Below, piece by piece: positions 7,592-16,095 of a stretch of 64,000 nt of DNA. The position numbers were made by a program, and so were the translations under genes. Position 1 is the first letter of the stretch; each line of letters starts with the position of its first letter. The notes under the pieces were generated by a model. The model was given only the letters and a program-made list of their open reading frames with translations. It ran no database searches and was not told the DNA's origin. The DNA comes from Paraburkholderia elongata (GTDB lineage: Bacteria > Pseudomonadota > Gammaproteobacteria > Burkholderiales > Burkholderiaceae), in NCBI RefSeq assembly GCF_013177735.1, contig NZ_WOEZ01000040.1, forward strand, positions 1 to 64,000, in the 5' to 3' direction.

Positions 7592-8473
7592 TTGGCATTC
7601 TATGCTGAGCGCTATGAGGTGAGCGGAACATGGCTACTTGTACCGGGAAAGAAACTTCCAGTTCTCGGCGACCCGACGAATCGACATTGCCGATTTTGCG
7701 GTGAACGGCCTCCCGTCGCCACATTCAGAAAGTTAGCGCACGCAATCCCCCAATCATTAGGCAACAACAGCCTCTTTTCCGCGTACGAATGCGACGAGTG
7801 CAATGCTCTTTTCGGTCGCACAATCGAAAACGATTTCGCAAATTGGTCAATGCCAATGCGGACATTTGCACGTATTAGAGGGAAAAATGGTGTACCTACG
7901 CTAAAAAGTGAAGCGGCGGGATGGCGTATCGAATACGACGACGACAAAAACAGCTTTAACATTGATCATCGCGAAGGAGATCCGGTCTTCGCCGTCGATC
8001 CTGACATCAAACAAATCACCCTGCGGCTAAAACGGGATCCGTACACGCCCATAGAGGTCCTGAAGGCCTTCGTCAAAATGGGACTTTCTCTAATGCCGGA
8101 ATCTGAAATAGAGTATTTCTCAGAATGTATTGCGTGGATTCGAGAGGCGGACAACAGCAATGGTTTCATAAGGAACCTATCCGTCATCTATACGGTCGCT
8201 CCCGGCGCAATGCCGAATGACAAAATTACGACGCGGGTGTTGCGTCGGCGTGCCGAATATTCAAACATTCCATATTTATATTTCGTTCTTATCTACGGCA
8301 ACGAAATGTTCCAAGTTATGTTGCCATCGCCAACGCACGACCAAGCATTAAATGAATTAGAGGACGAAACTGCCGGTTGGAAACCGACTCAAGGTCGCGG
8401 CGAACCCATCACAAGCAAGGCGGCGTCAGACGAAATCCTTAAGTTTTTTCTCACAAAGGTTCGGGGGCGCTGA
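7592..8473 (+). CDS. HNH-family nuclease-like protein, second gene of the pair
   Basis: About 293 residues. Residues 33-92 hold CRFCGERPPVATF, then AHAIPQSLGN, then CDECNALFG and ENDFANW: two CxxC knuckles bracketing a His, the zinc-supported layout of an HNH endonuclease subgroup. The C-terminal 200 residues are mixed helix and strand and unrecognised. The start is uncertain: TTG 7592 gives the listed frame, and the frame is open further upstream into the HEPN-like gene, so translation is probably coupled. A nuclease directly behind a HEPN-like protein in a mobile island suggests anti-phage function, which is inference. It converges on the second portal fragment. Confidence 0.6.
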   Translation: MAFYAERYEVSGTWLLVPGKKLPVLGDPTNRHCRFCGERPPVATFRKLAHAIPQSLGNNSLFSAYECDECNALFGRTIENDFANWSMPMRTFARIRGKNGVPTLKSEAAGWRIEYDDDKNSFNIDHREGDPVFAVDPDIKQITLRLKRDPYTPIEVLKAFVKMGLSLMPESEIEYFSECIAWIREADNSNGFIRNLSVIYTVAPGAMPNDKITTRVLRRRAEYSNIPYLYFVLIYGNEMFQVMLPSPTHDQALNELEDETAGWKPTQGRGEPITSKAASDEILKFFLTKVRGR

Positions 8474-8492
8474 AAGAGCGGCAAAGGCAAAC

Positions 8493-9380
8493 CTAAGCAG
8501 CCTTCGACGTCTTGATCGAATACGGATTAAAGCGCACAACCTCGTCGCCGAGCCACTCATTGAGCTGCGCGAACCGCCGTTGCAGGGGTTCGATTTCGTT
8601 ACGTCCAAATACTTCGGCCGCCGTGTCGGCTGCGCCAAAGCCCCCTGTATTGCTCGGCACGATCCCCATGAGCTGCGGCGGGATGCGATGCGCCGCGAGC
8701 AAGTCGTCGCGCGTGACATTCTTGATATTGAAAAACTCATCTTTCGCCGTGACCTCTGAAACGGGAATGAGCTGGATACCGTCTTTCTTGCCGTTCGGCG
8801 CGTACATGAACAGATTGCGGAAATTGCCTGGCCCCTTGCTGTTTTTCAACGCCTCGCGCATGTTGTCGACATCGGTTTGACTCTGCGCCGCATCCGTCAT
8901 GTACAGGATAAAACCCGCATGCGAACCATTCTCGTAATACCGCCGGCGAAATAGCGTCGCCGACTCGTTCAACCATGCCGCGTGCAGGGCGCCGAGATAT
9001 TCGGGCAAGCCGTACACCTCCTGGTTAATGTCCGGTTCCATCAAGTGATGAACGGTCCCGGCCGCGAACTCGTGCGACGCTTGCCACCCATTGACCTGGT
9101 AGAAGCGCTGAAGGTCCGTCGCGCGGCGCATGTACTTGGCCGGCGCACGCTCGAACGCGAGCGGCCCGCCTAGCCGGTTCTTTCGCAGCTCAAGATACCC
9201 ATTGCCGAACGTGAGGAAATCGAGCGCCCACTTATCGAACACCTCGCGCGTGAGCAACCTGTGCGGAATGAACGTCGCCGATAACACGTTGCGTTTGAAG
9301 TAGCCGTCGACACAGGAATGCGCGCCGGTAACGGCTTGCACGCTGCCGGCGATGGCGCCGCGCAGTAATGGCGACCTCGG
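8493..9380 (-). pseudogene. P2-like phage portal protein fragment (copy 2)
   Basis: About 290 residues of a gpQ-type portal are readable, from SPLLRGAIAGSVQAVTGAH through YFKRNVLSATFIPHRLL, LDFLTFGNGYLE and HHLMEPDINQEVYGLPEYLG to the same ending as copy 1. The beginning is lost: upstream of about 9380 the frame continues into antisense sequence of a replication gene, marking a recombination joint. The last 470 bp are a near-copy of 3704-4178. The frame is open and might be translated, but a portal without its N-terminus and partners is not functional. Confidence 0.8.
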
Positions 9381-10421
9381 CACCTGAAAGCGATGCTCGG
9401 ATTCTGGCCGCATATCACCGTGCAGGCCGACAAGGGTGCCGGCAAGTCGACGCTGATCAAGCGGCTTGAGCGCACGATCGCCTTCACGATGTTTTCCGTG
9501 CAGAGCCTGCAGACCGAATTCCGGCTCCTGACGAGCATCAGCCACACGAGCCACCCGGTCGGCTGAGAAGAACTGTCCGCACGCCGGCAGGAAGTGATCG
9601 ACAAGGCGGTCGGACTGCTCCAGGAAAACTACCAGTACACGGTGACGCGACGCGGCGCCGAGATGACCGAATACCTGCTGTGCGCCCCGGTCATGCTGGC
9701 CGGTGAAGACGTGCCCGTGCGCAGCCTGCTCGGCAAGCTCGTTCGCACCACCCTGACCGGCAAGCGCGGCCCGCTGCTGCCCGACGACCTGCCGCGCTTT
9801 CCTGTACGCGAATGGCTGGAATTTCTCGCCGGTCTGAACAGGCGCGCCGTGCTCGACCAGTATCGCGCGTTGCGCGAACAGTGCCTGACGAACAGCCGCG
9901 CGAGCGGCGCCGATGACGGTGCGCTGCGGATGGCCGGCAATTACGCGGCCGTCGCGCTGGCGTGGCGCTACCTCTGCGAGTTTGCCGGGATGGATGACGG
10001 CGAAGGCGATTTTTTACACGACCTGCTCGCGGAAATGAACGGCCACATCGCCGAAACGAGCGCCGACCGCGAGCCGTGGGTCTGGATTCTGGAAACCGTG
10101 CTGTCCGAGATCGACGGCGGCAACTACAAGCACCCGTACACGTTCGACATGGTCGACGGCGAGTTCTGCATCCTGCTGCGCACCGGTCACGTGATGGATC
10201 ACATCGCCCACACCGGCAGCCTGCGCGACAAATGGAACGGCCTGCCGGTCAAGTCCGACCGCGTGTTCAAGAAGCAGCTCCAGCAGGCCGGCGTCGTGGT
10301 CGGCGCGAAAGAGGTCGAGCGTCGCATCTTCATGCGTCGCGTGCCATATCTGACGGCTATCTCGCTGCGCCGCCTTGAGGCGTTCGGCCTGCATGTGTCC
10401 GTGCGGGAGGACATGTGCTGA
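9369..10421 (+). pseudogene. Island replication ATPase (primase/helicase-like), broken
   Basis: The frame carries LGFWPHITVQADKGAGKSTL with a Walker A motif (GAGKS), then reads SISHTSHPVG followed by an in-frame TGA at 9564-9566, and continues as EELSARRQEVIDKAVGL to 10421. A single TGG-to-TGA change would explain the stop. The N-terminal primase half is missing, cut at the joint with portal copy 2. This matches the C-terminal ATPase part of replication proteins carried by Burkholderia islands next to an AlpA-like gene and an integrase, and it sits just upstream of iterons. A shortened product from GTG 9594 is possible but would lack the P-loop. Confidence 0.65.
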
Positions 10422-10627
10422 TGAATTTCGTACCCCTTATGAAACCACACCGCCAGATGGGCCGCCGGCCCGCCTCGCTCGTTCGTCCGGACCGGCCAGA
10501 AGCGCGAAGGCCGGCACAACCAAGCCCGGCGGGCCGATTACGCACCGGGCGAGGCACAGGCAGCGCACGCGAGACATGGTTTTTTCCACCGACCGCACGT
10601 AAGTCTTTGATTATCGAGAAGAGTACC

Positions 10628-10679
10628 GCCACGAGTCACCGGTCGTTTGCCACGAGTCGCCGCCGTTTTGCCATGAGTC
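10628..10679. repeat. Three 21-bp-spaced iterons
   Basis: GCCACGAGTC at 10628-10637 and 10649-10658 and GCCATGAGTC at 10670-10679 recur at exactly 21 bp, two helical turns. Similar units occur at 10839-10848 (GCCACGCGTC) and 10849-10857, and an inverted copy at 10868-10877. Regular iterons next to a replication gene are the hallmark of a replication origin, here probably that of the island in excised form. Confidence 0.6.
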
Positions 10680-10848
10680 CGTTTTCGGGTCGTCGCTGCG
10701 TCCCGTATTTCTCTCTTCTCTCTAAATTATTGAAAGAAAAGAAGAAAGAAGGCTCGGAAAGGAAGGCATCTGAAGAAATCGGCGTGCCATGGGTTGACCC
10801 CGATTTGCCATCAATTGGACGGGGTGCCTATTTTTCGGGCCACGCGTC

Positions 10849-10876
10849 CCACGAGTCCGCCAAGGGTGACTCGTGG
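10849..10876. promoter_or_regulatory. Iteron-derived inverted repeat before the excisionase gene
   Basis: CCACGAGTC and its exact complement GACTCGTGG face each other across ten bases, 120 bp upstream of the AlpA-like gene. It uses the same core as the iterons, so the same protein may bind both, linking copy control to excisionase expression. No U-tract follows, so it is not a terminator. Confidence 0.45.
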
Positions 10877-10995
10877 CAACTGATGGTGTCAGTTCCCTTT
10901 GAAATCAGGCACTTAGTGATCGACCAGATGCCACCCACGCGTCCACGTGTTGCGCTGCGTGTGGTCCGCTGCGGTGCGCGCCGGAGGGCAGGCTG

Positions 10996-11343
10996 ATGGA
11001 CGCCTGGTCGAAAACGCTGGCGCTGACTGACGCCGCCGCCCTGCTGCGCGCCCACCCAGAAACGGTGCGACTGAAAGCGAAGGCCGGCGACCTGCCGGGC
11101 CGGAAAGTCGGAAAACGCTGGATCTTCTCGCTGGTTGCCCTTCAGCGCTATCTGGCGGGAGAATGGATCCCGCGAGTTGTGCAGGGCGATCAGGCTAAGG
11201 AAACACAACCATGTCGCTCTTTAAACGTAGTTCAAGTCCCAACTGGTATTACAAGCTGTACCCGCCGGGAGGCGGACAAGCATTACAAGGCAGCACTGGC
11301 ACCCAGGACAAAGCCAAGGCGCAGGAATTCCATGACCGGTTGA
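10996..11343 (+). CDS. AlpA/excisionase-like helix-turn-helix protein
   Basis: 115 residues. Residues 8-57 (TLALTDAAALLRAHPETVRLKAKAGDLPGRKVGKRWIFSLVALQRYL, seen as two blocks) form the winged MerR/excisionase-type helix-turn-helix used by recombination directionality factors and AlpA regulators. The tail PCRSLNVVQVPTG to RRRNSMTG overlaps the integrase gene by 133 bp in another frame. Similar tails occur in related island proteins as I remember them, so the overlap is probably genuine coding. It would regulate integrase expression or favour excision. The start ATG follows an AGG-containing purine stretch. Confidence 0.7.
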   Translation: MDAWSKTLALTDAAALLRAHPETVRLKAKAGDLPGRKVGKRWIFSLVALQRYLAGEWIPRVVQGDQAKETQPCRSLNVVQVPTGITSCTRREADKHYKAALAPRTKPRRRNSMTG

Positions 11344-12287
11344 AAGCCGATTTATGGGATCAGGTGAAGCTCGGCCACAAGCCGCGTTACACCTGGAACG
11401 ATGCGGTCGTCCGCTATGTCGCCGACCGCGAAGGCCTGTCGAGTCTCGAAACCAGCAAGACGCACCTGCGCTGGCTCGATCAGCACCTGTCCGGCGTGCA
11501 ATTGGTGGATATCGACCGCAACCGTATTGACGCAATTGCGCACATAAAGCGGATGGAGCCGCGAGTCGTGCAGACGCGCAAAGGTCCAAAGAAGCTCGGG
11601 CGTAACGTCAGTGCAGGAACGGTTAATCGCGTCATCGGCGTACTCAAGGCCGTGCTGAACGCCGCGGTCGAATGGGAGTGGATCGACCGGGCGCCAAAGA
11701 CGAAAAAGACGAAAGTGGTGTCGCGCCGGATACGCTGGCTGACCCCAGCGGAAGCTGGGCGTCTGCTGGCCGAGCTGCCAACGCACATGGCCGACATGGC
11801 GCAGTTCAGCCTCGAAACCGGGCTGCGCCGGGCCAACGTGACCGGCCTGCTGTGGTCGCAAGTCGATATCGTACGGCGCGTCGCGTGGATTCATCCGGAC
11901 CAGGCGAAAGCCCGCAAGGCGATCACGGTGCCGCTGTCGGACACGGCAATCGCTGTGCTGCTGCGGCAGCGCGGGAAGAAGCACAAGCCCGAGCACGTCG
12001 AAAGCGTGTTCGTGTACCACGGCAAGCCGGTCTACCAGACGGTAACCGCCGCATGGACAAAAGCGCTCAAACGCGCCGGCATCCGCGATTTCCGCTGGCA
12101 CGATCTGCGCCACACGTGGGCAAGCTGGCATGTGCAGCGCGGCACGCCGTTACAGGTACTCAAGGAGCTGGGGGGATGGGAAACGCTAGAGATGGTGCAG
12201 AGGTACGCGCACCTGTCGGCTGATCACCTGGCTCAGTGGGTGCAGCCGATGATGGTGCCAGCTATACCGCAGTTAGCTGCAATTTAG
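11211..12287 (+). CDS. Tyrosine-type site-specific integrase (complete)
   Basis: 358 residues with the normal layout: an N-terminal arm-binding part, a SAM-like core-binding domain (about 60-160) and a catalytic domain. Catalytic residues are visible: Arg in TGLRRANVTGLLW (near 203), the strand KARKAITVPL, His/Arg in WHDLRHTWASW (near 302), the GGWETLEM segment and the nucleophile Tyr in QRYAHLS. It lies 55 bp from the 3' end of a tRNA-Arg gene, which is surely the target site. The 5' end overlaps the excisionase-like gene. Nothing suggests damage, so excision and integration may still be possible. Confidence 0.92.
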   Translation: MSLFKRSSSPNWYYKLYPPGGGQALQGSTGTQDKAKAQEFHDRLKADLWDQVKLGHKPRYTWNDAVVRYVADREGLSSLETSKTHLRWLDQHLSGVQLVDIDRNRIDAIAHIKRMEPRVVQTRKGPKKLGRNVSAGTVNRVIGVLKAVLNAAVEWEWIDRAPKTKKTKVVSRRIRWLTPAEAGRLLAELPTHMADMAQFSLETGLRRANVTGLLWSQVDIVRRVAWIHPDQAKARKAITVPLSDTAIAVLLRQRGKKHKPEHVESVFVYHGKPVYQTVTAAWTKALKRAGIRDFRWHDLRHTWASWHVQRGTPLQVLKELGGWETLEMVQRYAHLSADHLAQWVQPMMVPAIPQLAAI

Positions 12288-12290
12288 CTG
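12275..12290. repeat. 16-bp repeat shared by both integrase 3' regions (copy 2)
   Basis: Identical to 5115-5130. Here it encodes the last residues and stop of the integrase and lies about 50 bp from the tRNA 3' end. Confidence 0.4.
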
Positions 12291-12341
12291 TAGTTCGGAG
12301 GGGGAGAAAACGGGTGGATTCGTTGTAACCCTTGTCAGGGT

Positions 12342-12417
12342 TGGTGCGCCCGGCTGGGATCGAACCAGCAACCCCTGCCTTCGGAGGGCAGTACTCTATC
12401 CATTGAGCTACGGGCGC
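12342..12417 (-). tRNA. tRNA-Arg (anticodon CCG)
   Basis: A full cloverleaf can be drawn on the minus strand: acceptor GCGCCCG, D-arm GCTCAATGGATAGAGT, anticodon arm CTGCC-CTCCGAA-GGCAG, T-arm GCTGG-TTCGATC-CCAGC, closing CGGGCGC and an encoded ACCA. The anticodon is CCG, reading CGG. Its 3' end faces the integrase, so it is the island attachment site, and the intact gene was regenerated by the insertion. Confidence 0.95.
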
Positions 12418-12632
12418 TTCAACACGAAAGCGCGGCAACCTGAGCAGGAGCGACGCCAAAGCGAGACCGAAAGGATACCCGGTTTCGGCCGAACCGTCCA
12501 CCGGACGGCCTATATGGCGGGATTGGGCGCCTCCTGCCCCCCATCCAGGCGGCGCCGGCCGCGCCCCGCGATGCGGGTAAACGCCTGCTGAACACCTCGC
12601 CGCGCCCCTCGCCGCCGCCGAAATGTTCCGTC

Positions 12633-12638
12633 TATAAT
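12633..12638 (+). promoter_or_regulatory. Probable -10 box for the cytochrome c gene
   Basis: TATAAT lies 75 bp before the cytochrome start. The matching -35 region is poor, so only the -10 is claimed. Confidence 0.35.
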
Positions 12639-12713
12639 CGTCCGTGCCTGATTAAAGAACAAGAAGTTGCCGTCACGCTGTACCGCTCACATACCCACGG
12701 AGACGAGACAAGC

Positions 12714-13613
12714 ATGAGCGAAGCACCACACGGAGCCCCAATCAAAACCCCCGGGCAGCTCATTGCCGCGATCATTGCCAGTTTTGTGGTACCGATCGTC
12801 ATCATCGTTCTGCTAGTGATCTACGTCGATAACTCGACGCGCACGGGCGCCGGCACCGACAGTCTTTCCGAAGCTGAGGTCAGCGCGCGCATCAAGCCGC
12901 TCGCACAAGTCGACATTCGCGACGCCAATGCGCCGCGCGTCTACAAGACCGGCGAAGAGGTCTACAAGGCCGTGTGCTCCGCCTGTCACGCGGCGGGTAC
13001 AGCAGGCGCGCCGAAATTCACCAATACCGCCGACTGGGCGCCGCGCATTGCGCAGGGCTTCGACACGCTGTGGCACACGGCGCTAGCCGGCAAGGGCGCG
13101 ATGCCCGCGCGCGGCGGCACCAGCCCGGACGACTACAGCGACTTCGAAATCGCCCGCGCAGTGGCTTACATGGCGAACAATTCCGGCGCGAGCTTCCCTG
13201 AACCGGCGCAACCGGCAGCGGGTGCGGCGGCCGCCGCCTCGGGCGCTGCCGCCGCGGCGCCGGCGGGTGCTTCGGACACCGGGGCAGCACAAGCCGCTGC
13301 CGCAATCGCGGCCATGGCAAGCGTGCCGCAAGCGGCTGCACCGGCAGCAGGCGGGGCGCAAAGCGCGGACGCCTCGCAAGCCGGCAAGGCGCTGTATCAG
13401 CAGGTTTGTCAGGCGTGTCACGCGGCCGGCGTGCTGAACGCACCAAAGTTCGGCGACAAGGAAGCGTGGGCGGCGCGCCTGAAAGACCCGATCGACACGG
13501 TCTACAACTACGCACTGCACGGCAAGGGCGCGATGCCGCCCAAAGGCGGCTCGACTGCCTCCGATGCGGACGTAAAGGCTGCCGTCGACTACATGATCAG
13601 CGCGGCGAAGTAA
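12714..13613 (+). CDS. Membrane-anchored di-haem cytochrome c (cytochrome c5 family)
   Basis: 299 residues. An uncleaved N-terminal membrane anchor (about 15-40, AAIIASFVVPIVIIVLLVIY) is followed by two cytochrome c domains with CSACH near residue 88 and CQACH near 233. Each has a downstream GAMPARGG or GAMPPKGG motif supplying the Met ligand. The domains are joined by an Ala/Pro-rich linker of about 60 residues. It probably passes electrons in the periplasm between respiratory complexes. It stands alone and shares a bidirectional terminator with the convergent rep gene. Confidence 0.88.
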   Translation: MSEAPHGAPIKTPGQLIAAIIASFVVPIVIIVLLVIYVDNSTRTGAGTDSLSEAEVSARIKPLAQVDIRDANAPRVYKTGEEVYKAVCSACHAAGTAGAPKFTNTADWAPRIAQGFDTLWHTALAGKGAMPARGGTSPDDYSDFEIARAVAYMANNSGASFPEPAQPAAGAAAAASGAAAAAPAGASDTGAAQAAAAIAAMASVPQAAAPAAGGAQSADASQAGKALYQQVCQACHAAGVLNAPKFGDKEAWAARLKDPIDTVYNYALHGKGAMPPKGGSTASDADVKAAVDYMISAAK

Positions 13614-13640
13614 GGCGCTTTCTGCGGTTGTCGCAGAACA

Positions 13641-13681
13641 AAAAAATCCCTGCTCCGTGGCGACACGGGCAGGGATTTTTT
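13641..13681. terminator. Bidirectional intrinsic terminator
   Basis: AAAAAATCCCTGC and its complement GCAGGGATTTTTT flank a 15-base loop between the converging cytochrome and rep genes. U-tracts are present on both transcripts. Confidence 0.85.
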
Positions 13682-13715
13682 CATGCGGGACGCGCCCACA
13701 CGTTCACCCCAACGC

Positions 13716-15806
13716 TCAAGGCTTCTGCAACAGCGCCTTCAAACTCGCGAGCCGGTCCTTCGGCGACATCGGCGCTTCTTCGGGCGTCGGCGGCGGCGCG
13801 TCGTCGAGCAGCATCTCGGGGATGAAGCGCGACGGCTCGCACACCACGGTTTCGCGCGCGCGCTTGCGCTTCTTGCACCAGTTCAAATGCAGGCTGCGCT
13901 GCGCCCGCGTGATCGCGACGTACATCAGACGCCGCTCTTCCTCGATGCGCGCGTCGTCGATCGGCTCGTCGTCGGGGCCGCCACGGTGCGGCATGATGCC
14001 TTCTTCAACGCCCACCAGAAACACGTGCGGATACTCCAGCCCCTTCGATGCGTGCACCGTCGAGAGCCGCACCGCGTCAGGATCTTCTTCGCGCCCTTCG
14101 AGCATCGACATCAGCGCGACGGTCTGGATCAGGCCGAGCAGACTCTTGCCGGTGTCGCCGAGGCCGTCGGCGGTGTCATAGCCGGTTGTCTCGCTCTTCT
14201 CCGAACCCTCGGGCTCAGCCTTGGTGCCTTTGCGCTTCAACCATTCCATGAACTCGAGCACGTTCTGCCACTTGGCCTGCGCCTGACGTTCGTCGAACGC
14301 GTCGTACAGATAGGCTTCGTAGTGGATAGCGTCCATCAGTTCGTCGAGCAGCGTGCCGGCAGCGTCCTTCTCGGCGCGATCGGTGAGACGCTGCATGAAG
14401 TCGCAGAACACGCGCATCGGTTCGATCTGACGCGGCGACAAGCGCGCCTCGATGCCGCCCATATACACCGCTTCGAATAACGACACCTTCGCCTGACCCG
14501 CAAACGAGCCGAGCGCTTCGAGCGTCGTATTGCCGACGCCGCGGCGCGGCGTGGTGATCGCGCGGATGAACGCGGGGTCATCGTTGGCGTTCGCGATCAG
14601 CCGCAGATACGCGCAGATATCCTTAATCTCGGCTTTGTCGAAGAATGACTGGCCGCCCGACAGCACGTACGGGATCCGCTCGCGACGCAGCACCTGTTCG
14701 AAGATGCGCGCCTGGAAGTTGCCGCGATACAGGATCGCGTAGTCGCGAAAATTCGCGCGCCGCTCGAACTTGTGCGCGGACAGGCGGAACACGACGGATT
14801 CGGCCTCGTGCTCTTCGTCGTTGCAAGGCGTGACGGTGATCGTGTCGCCCATGCCGTGTTCGGACCACAGCTTCTTTTCGAACAGCTTCGGATTGTTCGC
14901 GATCACGTTGTTCGCGGCGGTGAGAATGCGCACCGTCGAACGGTAGTTCTGCTCGAGCTTGATCAGATGCAGCTTCGGAAAATCCTTGCTGAGCTGCCCG
15001 AGATTTTCGAGCGTCGCGCCGCGCCAGCCATAGATTGCCTGATCGTCGTCGCCGACCGCCGTGAACGCAGCGCGCTTGCCGGCCAGCAGTTTCACCAGTT
15101 CGTACTGGCACGCGTTGGTGTCCTGATACTCGTCGATCAGCAAATAGCGCAGCTTGTTTTGCCAGCGGTCGCGCACCTGCTCGTTCTTCTCGAAGAGCTC
15201 GGCGGGCAGGCGGATCAGATCGTCGAAGTCGACCGCCTGATACGCGTGCAGCGTCGCCACATAGTTGCGGTAGACGATCGCGGCCTGATGCTCGTCCTCG
15301 TTCGCGGCGATCGCGATCGCCTGTTCGGGCATGATCATGCCGTTTTTCCACAGCGAGATGATCGACTGGATCTTGCGGATGAAGCCCTTGTCCGTCGAGC
15401 CGACCTGCTCCTGGATCATGCCGAAGCAGTCGTCCGAATCCATGATCGAGAACTGCGGCTTGAGGCCGACGTGTTCCGCCTCCTGACGCAGTATCTGCAC
15501 ACCGAGCGAGTGGAAGGTGCAGACCGTCAACTGATTGACGGGCACTTTGCGACCTTCCTTGCCCGGCGTGGTGAGCGTCTTGCCTTCGAGCAGCTTACCG
15601 ACGCGCTCACGCATTTCCAACGCGGCCTTGTTCGTGAACGTAACGGCGGCGATGTGGCGCGGCTCGAAGCCTTTGGCCTCGATCAGGTGCGCGATTTTCT
15701 GCGTGATCACGCGCGTCTTGCCACTGCCTGCGCCGGCGAGCACGAGACACGGACCGTCAAGATAACGGACCGCTTCATTTTGAGCGGGGTTCAGGCCTGC
15801 GGACAT
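13716..15806 (-). CDS. rep: ATP-dependent DNA helicase Rep
   Basis: A 696-residue SF1A 3'-5' helicase. Walker A is GAGSGKT near residue 27, motif Ia AVTFTNKAA, motif II DEYQDT, motif III GDDDQAIYGWRGA, then QNYRS, HASKGLEYPHV and the VAITRAQ motif. Length and wording follow E. coli Rep more closely than UvrD: LNPAQNEAVRYLDGPCLVLA at the start and a DRLASLKALL ending. Rep removes proteins ahead of replication forks and assists restart; PriA, which acts in restart, is encoded at 35471. It is convergent with the cytochrome gene and ends at the shared terminator. Confidence 0.92.
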   Translation of the reverse strand: MSAGLNPAQNEAVRYLDGPCLVLAGAGSGKTRVITQKIAHLIEAKGFEPRHIAAVTFTNKAALEMRERVGKLLEGKTLTTPGKEGRKVPVNQLTVCTFHSLGVQILRQEAEHVGLKPQFSIMDSDDCFGMIQEQVGSTDKGFIRKIQSIISLWKNGMIMPEQAIAIAANEDEHQAAIVYRNYVATLHAYQAVDFDDLIRLPAELFEKNEQVRDRWQNKLRYLLIDEYQDTNACQYELVKLLAGKRAAFTAVGDDDQAIYGWRGATLENLGQLSKDFPKLHLIKLEQNYRSTVRILTAANNVIANNPKLFEKKLWSEHGMGDTITVTPCNDEEHEAESVVFRLSAHKFERRANFRDYAILYRGNFQARIFEQVLRRERIPYVLSGGQSFFDKAEIKDICAYLRLIANANDDPAFIRAITTPRRGVGNTTLEALGSFAGQAKVSLFEAVYMGGIEARLSPRQIEPMRVFCDFMQRLTDRAEKDAAGTLLDELMDAIHYEAYLYDAFDERQAQAKWQNVLEFMEWLKRKGTKAEPEGSEKSETTGYDTADGLGDTGKSLLGLIQTVALMSMLEGREEDPDAVRLSTVHASKGLEYPHVFLVGVEEGIMPHRGGPDDEPIDDARIEEERRLMYVAITRAQRSLHLNWCKKRKRARETVVCEPSRFIPEMLLDDAPPPTPEEAPMSPKDRLASLKALLQKP

Positions 15807-16095
15807 CGTCTGTGGATGGGTAATGCGGTTGAGGGCGCTTGGGTGCGAAATCGCGAGACCGAAGGCCCGGGGGCATGCTGCGCGGTGCCGGCGGCTGGAT
15901 CAGGCACCTCGCGTGGCAGCGAGGGCGTTCCGGCTCACTGCGTTCCCGCGCGAGAGGAGCGATGTTAACACGGATATCGCGAACCACCGCCCGCGACAAC
16001 GCTGACAGTCCGCCTTCGGGACATGCCACAATTACGCTGTTGCGCGCCGACGCCGCGGTGGCAAAGCGGCGCGCCGTTTTTGCAGGAAGAAACGC

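Larger units (their letters stand above)
10422..10995. other. Non-coding segment holding the iterons
   Basis: A 193-codon open frame covers this region, but it has low-complexity, Arg/Pro-rich composition, no domain and is crossed by the regular DNA repeats. I read the segment as a non-coding origin or regulatory region between the replication gene and the excisionase gene. Confidence 0.5.

Noticed and set aside
10415..10996. A 193-codon frame between the replication ATPase and the excisionase gene
   Set aside because: Low-complexity composition and the regular 21-bp DNA repeats within it argue for a non-coding origin region.
3700..12342. Left-end copy of the tRNA-Arg 3' sequence as the matching attachment site
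   Set aside because: I looked for TGGTGCGCCCGGCTGGG-like sequence to the left of the integrase and found none within the window, so the left border may be lost or outside it.
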